Position numbers and translations under genes: made by a program
Notes under the pieces: model-generated
What the model saw: only the letters and a program-made list of their open reading frames with translations
Told to the model about the DNA's origin: nothing
Databases searched by the model: none
NCBI RefSeq assembly: GCF_016056295.1
Contig: NZ_JAECZB010000002.1
Span: forward strand, 1-64,000
Direction of reading: 5' to 3'
DNA from: Atlanticothrix silvestris CENA357
GTDB taxonomy: Bacteria > Cyanobacteriota > Cyanobacteriia > Cyanobacteriales > Nostocaceae
DNA length: 64,000 nucleotides
In this document: positions 46,767 through 55,959 of the stretch, in pieces
How positions within the stretch are numbered: the stretch's first letter is position 1
Layout of the letters: each line of letters opens with the position of its first letter

Positions 46767-48146
46767 CTAAACTGATAAATTTTCGTTTAGATTATAATTT
46801 TTTAGCCTATTTTCATGCCAGCGTAGACCAATGAACATAGCAATAGAAAGCATATAAGCTGGTTCTTCCAACTGAGTGAAAATAAAACCGAAGATTGCTA
46901 CATTAAGCAATAATAACTTAGAAAAATCATCTCTACAAAGCCTACTCCACACCAAGTATCCTAAATATAGGTATGCTCCCAAACCTACAAATCCTATATC
47001 TCCCCAAATACCAGCCCATCCCCAAAAAGGAGCGAAAAAGGTACTGATAGTGCCTACAATTCCACCAAATGCAAGTGAGGAGAACCTATCCCAAACAGCT
47101 TGACTAGCAGGATGAACTGTAGCTCCCAAGGGGATTAACATGTAATCATAATCCTTAAGCATCCACCCCCCTAAACGTCCAACTGTATGACCAGGGCCTA
47201 ATCCAAAAAACCAATTCAGGGGCGACTTATAGTAAGAAGGTATGATTTGCATTGAGGCTAATTTAATTTGCATAGTACGACTATCAAGATCGTACCATTC
47301 AGGATCGAGGTAAGTTTTAAAAGGGCGGAAGGCTTCTAAGTTTTCAGCACACCAAAGAATTATAGCTATGATCAGAACTATGCCCATAACAGATAAGAGT
47401 AATTTTTTAACGTCCCTAACTTTAGTCAGTGCCAAAATAGTCCATGCTAATATAAATACCACTAATACTTGTTTGGAATCGCTAATTATCACCTGCCAAA
47501 ATGAGGCCATAATCACAGCTATCCGCAGCCACAATGGAGATTTGTTAGCACTCTGAAAGTAATACACTCCAAAAAACATTGAAATACTAGCTGATAAGGT
47601 GTTACCACCTCCAGATATATAGAAAACTCCCTGAACAAGATCAAAAGTACCAAGGGTAGTATTTAAAGAACTATAAAAAAGAGGTATTATAAGATAGTGT
47701 TGTAAATAAGCAAGAAAGATATTAATAAAACAAAAACGTACTATCCAAGTTTGCAGCCGCTCCAAGGTTTTGGGAGACATATTAAGACTAATTACTGCCA
47801 CTAATAGCAAAAAAGATTCTGCTATTAGCAAAAAATCCATGATTACATTGATTAATCCTGCTTGATTCAAGAGGGCACTAACTAACATTACCCCTATCAG
47901 GATCACCAGCCCAAATAAAAGAGTCCATGTAGTTACTATTTGATATCTATTTTTTGTTTTGGTTGTGACTAGCACAATCCCAAAAGTTACTGGAACAGTA
48001 ACAAAATGCAGAAAATTTATGTATGAAGGTAAACCTATAGTGTCAAGAAGACGAGCAAAAAAAGCGGTAGAAAATGTTATTATTATTAAGGTTGAAAGTT
48101 TAATATATCCTTCTACTTTATTACGAGAAACTATTTCTACATTCAT
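46767..48146 (-). CDS. Wzy-like polysaccharide polymerase / O-antigen ligase family
   Basis: A 459-residue membrane protein with about 11-12 helices and one large periplasmic loop (~280-355; FGLGPGHTVGRLGGWML). This is the layout of Wzy polymerases and O-antigen ligases, which join lipid-linked repeat units at the outer face of the membrane. Sequence in this family is poorly conserved, so the call rests on topology and context: a flippase, a WecG/TagA enzyme and many glycosyltransferases on the same strand. Confidence 0.78.
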   Translation of the reverse strand: MNVEIVSRNKVEGYIKLSTLIIITFSTAFFARLLDTIGLPSYINFLHFVTVPVTFGIVLVTTKTKNRYQIVTTWTLLFGLVILIGVMLVSALLNQAGLINVIMDFLLIAESFLLLVAVISLNMSPKTLERLQTWIVRFCFINIFLAYLQHYLIIPLFYSSLNTTLGTFDLVQGVFYISGGGNTLSASISMFFGVYYFQSANKSPLWLRIAVIMASFWQVIISDSKQVLVVFILAWTILALTKVRDVKKLLLSVMGIVLIIAIILWCAENLEAFRPFKTYLDPEWYDLDSRTMQIKLASMQIIPSYYKSPLNWFFGLGPGHTVGRLGGWMLKDYDYMLIPLGATVHPASQAVWDRFSSLAFGGIVGTISTFFAPFWGWAGIWGDIGFVGLGAYLYLGYLVWSRLCRDDFSKLLLLNVAIFGFIFTQLEEPAYMLSIAMFIGLRWHENRLKNYNLNENLSV

Positions 48147-48192
48147 AATTTTTTCTCTAGTTTCTAATTGTCTTAGTTAACCTGTTTAGACT

Positions 48193-49356
48193 CTAATAAT
48201 TAGAAGCAATTTCATAAATTTCCATTAGCCTGCGGTAGTTTTCCTTATGAGTATACTTAGCCTCAAATTCAAATCTTACTTGCTGACGCATCTGAGCTAA
48301 TAAAGTTGGATTTGCTAAAGCCCATTCTACTTTGGCAGCTAAATCCTCTGGATTACCAGGAGAGAAAGTAAGTCCTGTTCGACCAGCATCTACTAATTCT
48401 GCGATCGCCCCGATATTAGCAGCAATTACAGGAGTACCTTTAGCAAACGCTTCAACTGCAACCCGACCAAAAGTTTCATACCATTTGGAGGGAAATATTA
48501 AAAACATTGCCTCCCCCATCAATTGATGTACTTCTGACATTGGTCTACGGCCTAGCCACTCCACCTGAGGTAGTTTTTTTACAGACTCCATAACATCAGA
48601 GGCTAGTGGGCCATCTCCAACAATTTTTAAGGGGACTTTTCCATCTAAAAGTTGCCAAGCCGCCAGCAAAGTATCTAGTCCTTTTTCCGTAGAAAGTCTG
48701 CCCACAAACAGGGCATAACCACCAGAACCACCTCCCACACCTGGATCAGGATTTACAAAATTAGGTTTAACTACAATTTTTTCTGCTGGCAGACCACCTG
48801 CGATAAATTTTTGTCGCGCAAACTCAGTCAGAGAAATATAAACATCTACCATCTCCGTCCAAGTACGCATGGCACGGTGTGCAGTTAACATTGTTGCGAC
48901 TGCAACCGTTGCTGGGCGATTTTCGCGGTAGCAGCTATGTAAGACTCCAGGATAGGGAACGAACTTCCCCATACAATCTTCACAGATTTGTCCATCACGA
49001 AAAAATAAACCATTCGGGCAGAGGAGACGGTAATTTCGCAGAGTCTGAACCACAGGTACGCCTTTTGACTTGGCTGCATAGTACACAGATGGAGAAATTA
49101 AAGGGAAAAAATTCTGGATATGGACTAAATCGCAGTTAACACGTTCAAGTTTTTGTTTAACTATGTTGTAAGACTCTTTTGACCAAACGGTTCTAAGTGC
49201 CATTGGTATAGCTCCAATAGCTGCTACTCGATCATTATGCTCTTGGTAAACATCAACTTCATGACCCATCTCCCGTAATAAGCGTTCCTCTGATTCGCGA
49301 GATTCATCCTCGCCGCCACGAATTTGATAGTTATTATGTATACTAAGTATATACAT
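48193..49356 (-). CDS. GT4-family glycosyltransferase
   Basis: A 387-residue retaining GT-B enzyme of family 4. The N-terminal domain starts MYILSIHNNYQIRGGEDESR, and the acceptor-side segment has LRNYRLLCPNGLFFRDGQIC with several Cys. The donor-side domain has ALFVGRLSTEKGLDTLLAAW and the motif FPSKWYETFGRVAVEAFAKG, the E-x7-E region that binds nucleotide sugar. It is likely to act at the membrane surface on the polysaccharide precursor. It is 46 bases from the polymerase and 19 bases from the next GT4. Confidence 0.9.
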   Translation of the reverse strand: MYILSIHNNYQIRGGEDESRESEERLLREMGHEVDVYQEHNDRVAAIGAIPMALRTVWSKESYNIVKQKLERVNCDLVHIQNFFPLISPSVYYAAKSKGVPVVQTLRNYRLLCPNGLFFRDGQICEDCMGKFVPYPGVLHSCYRENRPATVAVATMLTAHRAMRTWTEMVDVYISLTEFARQKFIAGGLPAEKIVVKPNFVNPDPGVGGGSGGYALFVGRLSTEKGLDTLLAAWQLLDGKVPLKIVGDGPLASDVMESVKKLPQVEWLGRRPMSEVHQLMGEAMFLIFPSKWYETFGRVAVEAFAKGTPVIAANIGAIAELVDAGRTGLTFSPGNPEDLAAKVEWALANPTLLAQMRQQVRFEFEAKYTHKENYRRLMEIYEIASNY

Positions 49357-49375
49357 GGTTTCTGTTACCGTGCCT

Positions 49376-50638
49376 TTAAGCTAAAGCTTTGTCAATGTAT
49401 TCATTATCTTGAACTGTTTCTTCATAAAGTTGCGCTAACAGTTCTGCTTTTTTACTCCAGTTAAAAGATTGGGCAACTAGCTTTTGTCCTGCATAACCCA
49501 TACTCAACCTTAATTCTTGATCTTGAGCTAAACAAGCCATTGCCTCAGCTAGTCCACAAACTGCTTCTTCAGGTGTAGATGCCTGGATTTTGAAGCCAGT
49601 TTCTGCTGTAACCTGAACAGCTGGACCTCCTAAATCTAAACAAATTACTGGGCAACCTGCTGCCATTGCTTCTAAGCAAACCCATCCTCCAGAATCATGT
49701 AGGCTGGGGTGAACTAGAACATTGGACTTACTCAGCTTATCTAAAGTTTCAGGCCTTGATAGTCTACCCCAGAGTTTTACTTGTTTACTAACACCGAGTT
49801 CTTCTGCAAGAATTTGTAGTCGTTTTCGTTCCGGCCCGTCCCCCAAAATCCAGTATTCTGTATCATCGGGTAAATCGGCTTGGGCAAAAGCTTGGATCCC
49901 TAAATGAATACCCTTCCAATGCAACAATCTGGCCATACTAATGAACCGAATTTGACCACTATTAGGAATAGGGCATTGGGCAAGTTGTTGAATTTCTTGT
50001 TCTGATAAGCCTGATTCAGAATAAATTTGCAAATTTATTGCACTCATTTGCCACAGTCGCTTGGCAGTATCCTCAGTAGTTGCTCGGATTAGAGTACTAT
50101 TTCGTAATGTAAGCCTGACAAATGGATCATATTCACCTAGTTTATGAACCGTTATTCGGATAATTTCGTATATTTTTCCCCGAAAACCGAAATCTTTCCA
50201 AAACGCTTTGGGAGCTGATTCTCCACCTCCTATAGGACCCCAAATAAAAGGAATTGGTAAGAGTGAAATAAAACTCGGCGATGAATACCTAACATAAGTA
50301 ACATGATGTGAAACATCAAAACCAATTTCTTTATGCAACTTGCGAGCAAGCAAGTAAGCTTTAATCTGCCAGAGATAGTGATGAAGATGCACTGCTCCAA
50401 GACTACGTTTCCACCAGTTTGACCCAGGTAGATCAACATATACAAATTCCAGCCCCGGAATTGGATTATTGCTCAACTCTGCTTCAATATACGAGCGATT
50501 ATCTTCTCTAGTAAATACCCATATTTTATGATATTTACCTAATTCACAAACCGTGTTCCAACCTACTCCAGGTTCTGATCCCATATTTGGTCTACAGGCG
50601 TAGGCAGAAACTAAAACTTTTCTACTTTTCATCTTCAT
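49376..50638 (-). CDS. GT4-family glycosyltransferase
   Basis: A 420-residue GT-B enzyme of family 4. The start region has KVLVSAYACRPNMGSEPGVG, the conserved Gly loop of this subgroup. The C-terminal domain has ARLLHWKGIHLGIQAFAQ and HPSLHDSGGWVCLEAMAAG with the conserved Glu pair. The pseudogene at 46420 is a deleted relative. The sugar is not known. A 95-base gap separates it from the upstream GT2. Confidence 0.9.
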   Translation of the reverse strand: MKMKSRKVLVSAYACRPNMGSEPGVGWNTVCELGKYHKIWVFTREDNRSYIEAELSNNPIPGLEFVYVDLPGSNWWKRSLGAVHLHHYLWQIKAYLLARKLHKEIGFDVSHHVTYVRYSSPSFISLLPIPFIWGPIGGGESAPKAFWKDFGFRGKIYEIIRITVHKLGEYDPFVRLTLRNSTLIRATTEDTAKRLWQMSAINLQIYSESGLSEQEIQQLAQCPIPNSGQIRFISMARLLHWKGIHLGIQAFAQADLPDDTEYWILGDGPERKRLQILAEELGVSKQVKLWGRLSRPETLDKLSKSNVLVHPSLHDSGGWVCLEAMAAGCPVICLDLGGPAVQVTAETGFKIQASTPEEAVCGLAEAMACLAQDQELRLSMGYAGQKLVAQSFNWSKKAELLAQLYEETVQDNEYIDKALA

Positions 50639-50733
50639 TTATTGCCTCTAGATACAAGCTTTATGTATGAACAAAAGATACCTTCAGGCTTTTATATTGA
50701 AGATGTGACCAGCTTCAAAATTTTATTTGATGT

Positions 50734-51621
50734 TTAAACTGTTGGTCGGGGAAGCAAGTTTAATAATTGATATTTTCCCCATTGTCCCAGCCATGAAATT
50801 ACTTTAATTGAAAACAGTAAAATTCCTATAACTGTACCATATCTTTCTACATGACGAAAAAATTGTGTAGGTAAACGGTAGGGAGATTTTTTACTCCAGA
50901 ATAAAAGTTTGAAAGTTTCAGTAATAGTTAATTTAGGATGAAAGTAGTGTTGAAAGTTGGATGTCATACGTACACCTCCGACTAAATTGACTTTTGCATC
51001 TCCCAATAGACAAGCTTTAAAACCGGAACGAGTTGCTTTAAGCAGATACATATCATCTCCAGCGTAGTGTGGGTACTTGGTTGCGTCTGGAAAACCAATT
51101 TTGCGAAAGACGACAGCTGGCATACCGACACACCAACCAGACATCCCATCGACAGGAATAACCTCACCAGAGCTAGCAGACAAGGTTGTTCTACCGCGAA
51201 AACCATTTTTGGCAGGTATGAAGGAGCTATCCTCCGCAACGTAACAAGTAGGAGCTACGATCGTATCCGGATGGCTCTGCATATATTTAACCATTAGCGG
51301 TAGAGTACCGAGTTCAGGTAAGCAGTCATCATTAAGCCAAAAAATGTAATCTGCACCTTGCTCACAGGCATACTGCATCCCCAAGCTTATAGCTCCCGTC
51401 CACCAAAGGTCTCCATTCCCAGGTAAAACTATGGTTTTTGGATATAGAGAATAAATTGCCTCTGCTGTACCGTCGTTTGAAGCATCATCCACAATCACTA
51501 CATGGTAACTTTGGAGATCCCCACATTTTTGGAGATTTTCTAAACATGCCAATGTTGTATTTTTACGATTATGGACAGGTATAATAATATACGTGTTTTT
51601 TGAAGTCAATTTCTCAATCAT
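50734..51621 (-). CDS. GT2-family glycosyltransferase (rhamnosyltransferase-like)
   Basis: A 295-residue family 2 enzyme. TYIIIPVHNRKNTTLACL opens the GT-A fold. VIVDDASNDGTAEAI and LPGNGDLWWTGAISLGM are typical of rhamnosyltransferase-like members, with the metal site FWLNDDC at about 96-100. HYAGDDMYLLKATRSGF carries the catalytic Asp. The C-terminus is partly hydrophobic and may touch the membrane. Confidence 0.88.
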   Translation of the reverse strand: MIEKLTSKNTYIIIPVHNRKNTTLACLENLQKCGDLQSYHVVIVDDASNDGTAEAIYSLYPKTIVLPGNGDLWWTGAISLGMQYACEQGADYIFWLNDDCLPELGTLPLMVKYMQSHPDTIVAPTCYVAEDSSFIPAKNGFRGRTTLSASSGEVIPVDGMSGWCVGMPAVVFRKIGFPDATKYPHYAGDDMYLLKATRSGFKACLLGDAKVNLVGGVRMTSNFQHYFHPKLTITETFKLLFWSKKSPYRLPTQFFRHVERYGTVIGILLFSIKVISWLGQWGKYQLLNLLPRPTV

Positions 51622-51763
51622 AGTATTAATTTGGATAAAGGCAAACTTTAAAATGTTTGAGGTGATTAATTCATAAAATTAAGAAGTAATTTAAATTTTT
51701 TACAAATAACTTATTTATGTAAAGTAAATAAACTCTAAATAATAAGAATGAATATAGTACTTG

Positions 51764-52714
51764 CTAATCGCCAATTAAAGAAAATAAACGTCTCTTAATT
51801 GGAGATAATTTGAGGCGTATCATACTTACAAACGGGCTATATTTTTTCATATAAGCTCCTCCATTTAGACGGTCAAATGTATAATTATCAGCTAGATAAT
51901 GTCTGACTATAAACGGAGGATGCTTAAGTGTTTCACTACCAGCATCATCTGTTGGTAAATTTGCATAACTAGTATGAGTTTTTGTGTGTGTAGCCCCAGG
52001 TCCAAAGCCGATATTTGAAACAAGATTAGTGTTAGGAATTATTGATAAGCCGTTTTGAACCCAACAAGCGTAAGTCCATCGGTAAGCCCAAGAATTAACA
52101 TAATCACTATAAACCTTATCAAAGGTATCTAGCCAAAAAATCTTTTCATAAGGATCATCACAGATGGAATCAAGTAAATCTAGCTTCTTGATTTCTTCCC
52201 ATGTTTTCATTTCAATATCAAAATGTTTCCATGCTCTACGCCATGTAGCCCAACCCCAATAAGTATTATATTTTGAAAAATAATAACTGTAATTTGTTCT
52301 CACAACAGGCTGGACATTAGTGCCAGCAATGTGCATAATTCTGTCATCATGGCGATAATAATCAAGTAAAGTTTGACAAAAAGGGAAAAAAGATTGGGCA
52401 GGTATACAATCATCCTCCAAAATAATTGCCTCTTCTACCTCAGAAAATACCCAGTCCAATCCACTAGCAACTCTTTTTTTACATCCCAGGTTGACTTCAG
52501 AAAAGTTAGTTAAAACTTGGCAATCCCAATCGATACGATTGATAATTGCACGAGCAGCAGCACATTTTTCTGCTTCTCCTGGTTTGTTTGTGCGAGGACC
52601 ATCTGCAACGACTAAAAGTTTAGAGGGCTGAGCTTGGCGAATTGCTTCAAATACTTTCTCAGTAGTATCCGGTCGATTGAATATTAATAAAGCAACGGGT
52701 GTAGATAATGACAT
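51764..52714 (-). CDS. GNT-I/HlpA-like glycosyltransferase
   Basis: A 316-residue GT-A protein of the type often annotated as a GNT-I-like or hemolytic protein HlpA-like glycosyltransferase. It starts TPVALLIFNRPDTTEKVFEA and has LLVVADGPR, GLDWVFSEVEEAIILEDDC with the metal-binding Asp pair, and YWGWATWRRAWKHFD. The Trp-rich NSWAYRWTYACWVQNGLS is usual in this group. It is part of the polysaccharide cluster; the donor is not known. Confidence 0.85.
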   Translation of the reverse strand: MSLSTPVALLIFNRPDTTEKVFEAIRQAQPSKLLVVADGPRTNKPGEAEKCAAARAIINRIDWDCQVLTNFSEVNLGCKKRVASGLDWVFSEVEEAIILEDDCIPAQSFFPFCQTLLDYYRHDDRIMHIAGTNVQPVVRTNYSYYFSKYNTYWGWATWRRAWKHFDIEMKTWEEIKKLDLLDSICDDPYEKIFWLDTFDKVYSDYVNSWAYRWTYACWVQNGLSIIPNTNLVSNIGFGPGATHTKTHTSYANLPTDDAGSETLKHPPFIVRHYLADNYTFDRLNGGAYMKKYSPFVSMIRLKLSPIKRRLFSLIGD

Positions 52715-52845
52715 GATAATTAATTGAATAATTACTATAGTTTTTTAGATATAAGTCATTAATATAATTTCAATCACTTTCAAAGCAATTTTTACTACTT
52801 GTAAATAAAATGTTTAACTAAAACCAAAAAACTATTAGTTTAGTA

Positions 52846-53766
52846 CTATCCTCTTTGAGAATTACCGCCTAAATAAAGACGTAGTTTTTCTACAATCACT
52901 ACGTACCTAACAAACAACATAATGAAAATAAATTGCAGTTTTTGCTGAATATTTTTTAACTCTTCAATAGTCCAAGCATGATACAAGCTTCTAAAAGGAG
53001 GCTTAAAAGTTTCTACTAAATCCCCTACGATTTCTGTTGTTGAAGGATTGTGGCTCATCATTCTGTCAAACTTTCCACCAGTAAGACGTGCAACTCTTTT
53101 ACGTAGCTGGGAAAGTGAATGTCTTGCAGGATGTGCTACACGAACATCGTCTGCATAGACTTGCTTATAACCAGCTGCAAAAACTCGTTGTCCCCATTGG
53201 CGATCGCCACCAGATTTAAGAGTACCATCAAAGTAACCGACATCATCAAAGATATGTCTAAACGTGAAAATGTTTGCTGTCATACCATAGTGAAGATTCT
53301 GTAATTTTTCTTGTTGCGGGAAATTCAGATAAATACTTTCAAATATTTCTACAGATGTTGGTCTATCTGGATTTTGGAAAAAGAGATCTATTTTTCCAGC
53401 TACTAATCCACAGTTAGGAATATTAAGTAAACTGTTCACACCTTTTTCAATCCAATCAGAAGCAGGAATACAATCTGAGTCAGTGAAAGCTAAAATTTCG
53501 CCTTTTGCAAGTGAAATTCCTTTATTCCGAGCCGTATATGAACCAGGACAACCTTCGTAACAAAATTTAGTTTGTGCAAAACAAACACTTACACTTTTAA
53601 TATCTTCTTCGGATGCATTATCAACAACAATAACTTCATAAAGGTGCTTAGGATAAGTTTGGTTCTCTAAAGCGTTCAAACATAATTTTAGTTTTTTGGA
53701 ATCATTAAACACCGGAACTATTACGGTTATAAATTTGTTTGGCTGATTATTCATTACGTTTAACAT
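52846..53766 (-). CDS. GT2-family glycosyltransferase
   Basis: A 306-residue family 2 enzyme. FITVIVPVFNDSKKLKLCL begins the fold; VIVVDNASEED, AFTDSDC (metal site) and GTLKSGGDRQWGQRVFAAGY, with the catalytic acid, follow. The C-terminal ~50 residues include a hydrophobic segment (FIFIMLFVRYVVIV). The start may be ATG 53766 or 53754; neither has a clear ribosome binding site. It contains one HIP1 site, unlike its two upstream neighbours. Confidence 0.87.
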   Translation of the reverse strand: MLNVMNNQPNKFITVIVPVFNDSKKLKLCLNALENQTYPKHLYEVIVVDNASEEDIKSVSVCFAQTKFCYEGCPGSYTARNKGISLAKGEILAFTDSDCIPASDWIEKGVNSLLNIPNCGLVAGKIDLFFQNPDRPTSVEIFESIYLNFPQQEKLQNLHYGMTANIFTFRHIFDDVGYFDGTLKSGGDRQWGQRVFAAGYKQVYADDVRVAHPARHSLSQLRKRVARLTGGKFDRMMSHNPSTTEIVGDLVETFKPPFRSLYHAWTIEELKNIQQKLQFIFIMLFVRYVVIVEKLRLYLGGNSQRG

Positions 53767-53804
53767 TCACTAGCAAAATACTAAATTTACTTGCTTGATA
53801 GTAG

Positions 53805-54674
53805 TCAATCAATTGTAATTAATTCGACAGCAATTTTTTGGAAACTTATAAGATGTAAAATTTTAGCTAAGTTAATCAGAAAAATTATAAAATATGGGCT
53901 TTGTGACTTATTGAGTATCCAATTACTTGTTTTTGTAGAAAACATAGCTTTACCAATTGAAACTCCTTTGAGACTTTCAAGGATTTTAGAATTAGCAAAT
54001 TTAAATACAGTTCCGCAATTTGGTGCTGTATTATCTTGATGTTCTTTAGCCCAAGTTTGTCTTGTAGTTAAGGGATTTTCATCGAAGTTTATTTTTTCAA
54101 ACTTAAAAACTGCACTCAATATCAATTTTGAGTGCTTGCCAGTAAATATTGTTTGTCGATAACTTCGTAAAATTTGATTATTTTGAAGTGTTTTTATATA
54201 TCCATCTTCAAAGTAAGTTATCTTTTCAATAAAGTCATATATCGTACATTCATATTGTTTACCTCGACCAGCATTCATTGCTAATGCACCACCAATAGTT
54301 GCTGGTACAGATGCAAGATAATAAAAAGAATTTAAAGAGTTTTGGTAACAATACTTTAATACCTCTACAATTAAAACTGAAGAAGACACTTCTAATCTCG
54401 TAGTAGATAGAGGGTTGATATACTTAGGTAATTTATTTTTCAGTATCAATGATTTTATATTCTTTCTTACGAACAATGTGTTGGAGCCATTTCCAAGAAT
54501 ATAAATACTGGATTTATTTTCTTTAGCCCAACTACAGTAGTACTGTAGATCATCTACATTGTTAATCTCTGCTACTTGCTTAAAGTTATGTAAAGTTCTA
54601 AAATGTGAAAATTTATTAGATGTTAAAGAGTAAACTTTAGGACTATTAGATGTAGATACTAGAGAATTAGACAT
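53805..54674 (-). CDS. MurB-like flavoprotein in a polysaccharide cluster
   Basis: A 289-residue protein related to UDP-N-acetylenolpyruvoylglucosamine reductase (MurB), which reduces the enolpyruvyl ether with NADPH and FAD. SIYILGNGSNTLF (FAD), LASVPATIGGALAMNAGRG, SYRQTIFTGKH (the MurB catalytic Arg region) and NCGTVFKFANS are visible. In MurB the last motif is GS.F.NP with a catalytic Ser; here it reads GTVFK, so Ser is Thr. A Glu in the last residues (AVELITID) fits the MurB end. It is AT-rich (14 GC of 60 at 54421-54480). Beside a pyruvyl transferase, it probably acts on a polysaccharide sugar rather than peptidoglycan. Confidence 0.75.
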   Translation of the reverse strand: MSNSLVSTSNSPKVYSLTSNKFSHFRTLHNFKQVAEINNVDDLQYYCSWAKENKSSIYILGNGSNTLFVRKNIKSLILKNKLPKYINPLSTTRLEVSSSVLIVEVLKYCYQNSLNSFYYLASVPATIGGALAMNAGRGKQYECTIYDFIEKITYFEDGYIKTLQNNQILRSYRQTIFTGKHSKLILSAVFKFEKINFDENPLTTRQTWAKEHQDNTAPNCGTVFKFANSKILESLKGVSIGKAMFSTKTSNWILNKSQSPYFIIFLINLAKILHLISFQKIAVELITID

Positions 54675-54700
54675 GATGATCCTTTATAACTATTACTTTT

Positions 54701-55801
54701 TTATTTAAAACTATCGGCTTTTTGCTCCTGCATGATCGCTTCTAATAAGTATTTTTTTGATTCCCTAATTTTCGATTCTAAAATTTTAAAGACTGAATCA
54801 TAATCAATATCAAATATTTGTTCGCTCACTAGTTGTGGTTTTAAATCAGCCAAAAAAATACGATTTTCTAATCCTAAGTCCTCAAGCAAATCATTGATTT
54901 TATTTATTTTGTTACCAGCAATAAATACATTGAACGGCTTTTTAAATATAATTGAAAAGATAGTTCCATGATAAGTATTAGTTACAATGTAGGATGCTTG
55001 ACTATATAATCCAATCCATTCTTTTAAACTTGCAGTTTCCACGTTTATTTGTGCTAGTTTATTGTATTTACCAACCGCAACTATATTTAAGTTTCGGACT
55101 CTTACAACTGATTTAATAAAATCTATTTCCGATTGCTTTAATGGAGCTTGGTTATAAATTAGAAGATAGTTATCTTTTAATTGTGGAGCTTGGTTAATCG
55201 TATCGTACTGAATTAAAAAAGTAGGATCAAGAACTTTTTTTGCCTCTCTATTACACTGATTTTTAATGATTTGTAAACTATTCGAATCACGCACTAAAAT
55301 AGTTTGAAATTGTTCTATTAATTTGCATACTTTATCTCTATTACTACCTAAAGTCTTAGTATGCCCAAAACTAGCTGCATAACTAACTTTACGAGTAGTT
55401 TTATTACTAGCAAAATCCAAGAAAAATGCAGAATTAAATCCTCTAAAAGAATCAAGACACCAGATTTGATCGCTGCCACATATAATCACATCATATTTGG
55501 TAGAAACTTGCTGTAATGCTTTTTTCAAATAAAACTTTTTCGTACTTAATTTTATATGAGAAAGTAAAAATTTTCTCATTTTCCAACTTCTTAAAATGTT
55601 TGTGAATACCTTTAAGTTAATACGAAAATTTTCAGTTATTGGGCTAAAACCCTTAGTATAATAGCGTATTGCTTTATAAGGACGATAATCTATTATTTCA
55701 ACCTCATAACCTTGATCTCTGAGAAAGCTCCATAGAGCATAAGCTTGAAGTGTTGCTCCATAATTATCTATGTGGTGAAAAGTCATAATTCCGATTTTCA
55801 T
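54701..55801 (-). CDS. Polysaccharide pyruvyl transferase
   Basis: A 366-residue enzyme of the polysaccharide pyruvyl transferase family, which adds a pyruvate ketal from phosphoenolpyruvate to a sugar. It opens with KIGIMTFHHIDNYGATLQAY and VEIIDYRP. CGSDQIWCLDSFRGFNSAFF is a family hallmark, as is the later VTNTYHGTIFSIIFKKPF with the conserved His. Pyruvate ketals put negative charge on the polymer. Composition is AT-rich. The MurB-like gene follows 26 bases later. Confidence 0.9.
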   Translation of the reverse strand: MKIGIMTFHHIDNYGATLQAYALWSFLRDQGYEVEIIDYRPYKAIRYYTKGFSPITENFRINLKVFTNILRSWKMRKFLLSHIKLSTKKFYLKKALQQVSTKYDVIICGSDQIWCLDSFRGFNSAFFLDFASNKTTRKVSYAASFGHTKTLGSNRDKVCKLIEQFQTILVRDSNSLQIIKNQCNREAKKVLDPTFLIQYDTINQAPQLKDNYLLIYNQAPLKQSEIDFIKSVVRVRNLNIVAVGKYNKLAQINVETASLKEWIGLYSQASYIVTNTYHGTIFSIIFKKPFNVFIAGNKINKINDLLEDLGLENRIFLADLKPQLVSEQIFDIDYDSVFKILESKIRESKKYLLEAIMQEQKADSFK

Positions 55802-55959
55802 ATTTACTTCCTTTGAATCAATTATGGATTTTAATCACTTTAATACAAATACATGTCTGTTTTATATTTCATTTCAATGCTACTTTAATGATAGTTAAGT
55901 TAGAAAAGTTAATCAGGTAATATTAAGACTTAAAATTTAGATAAAAACATTTAATAATT

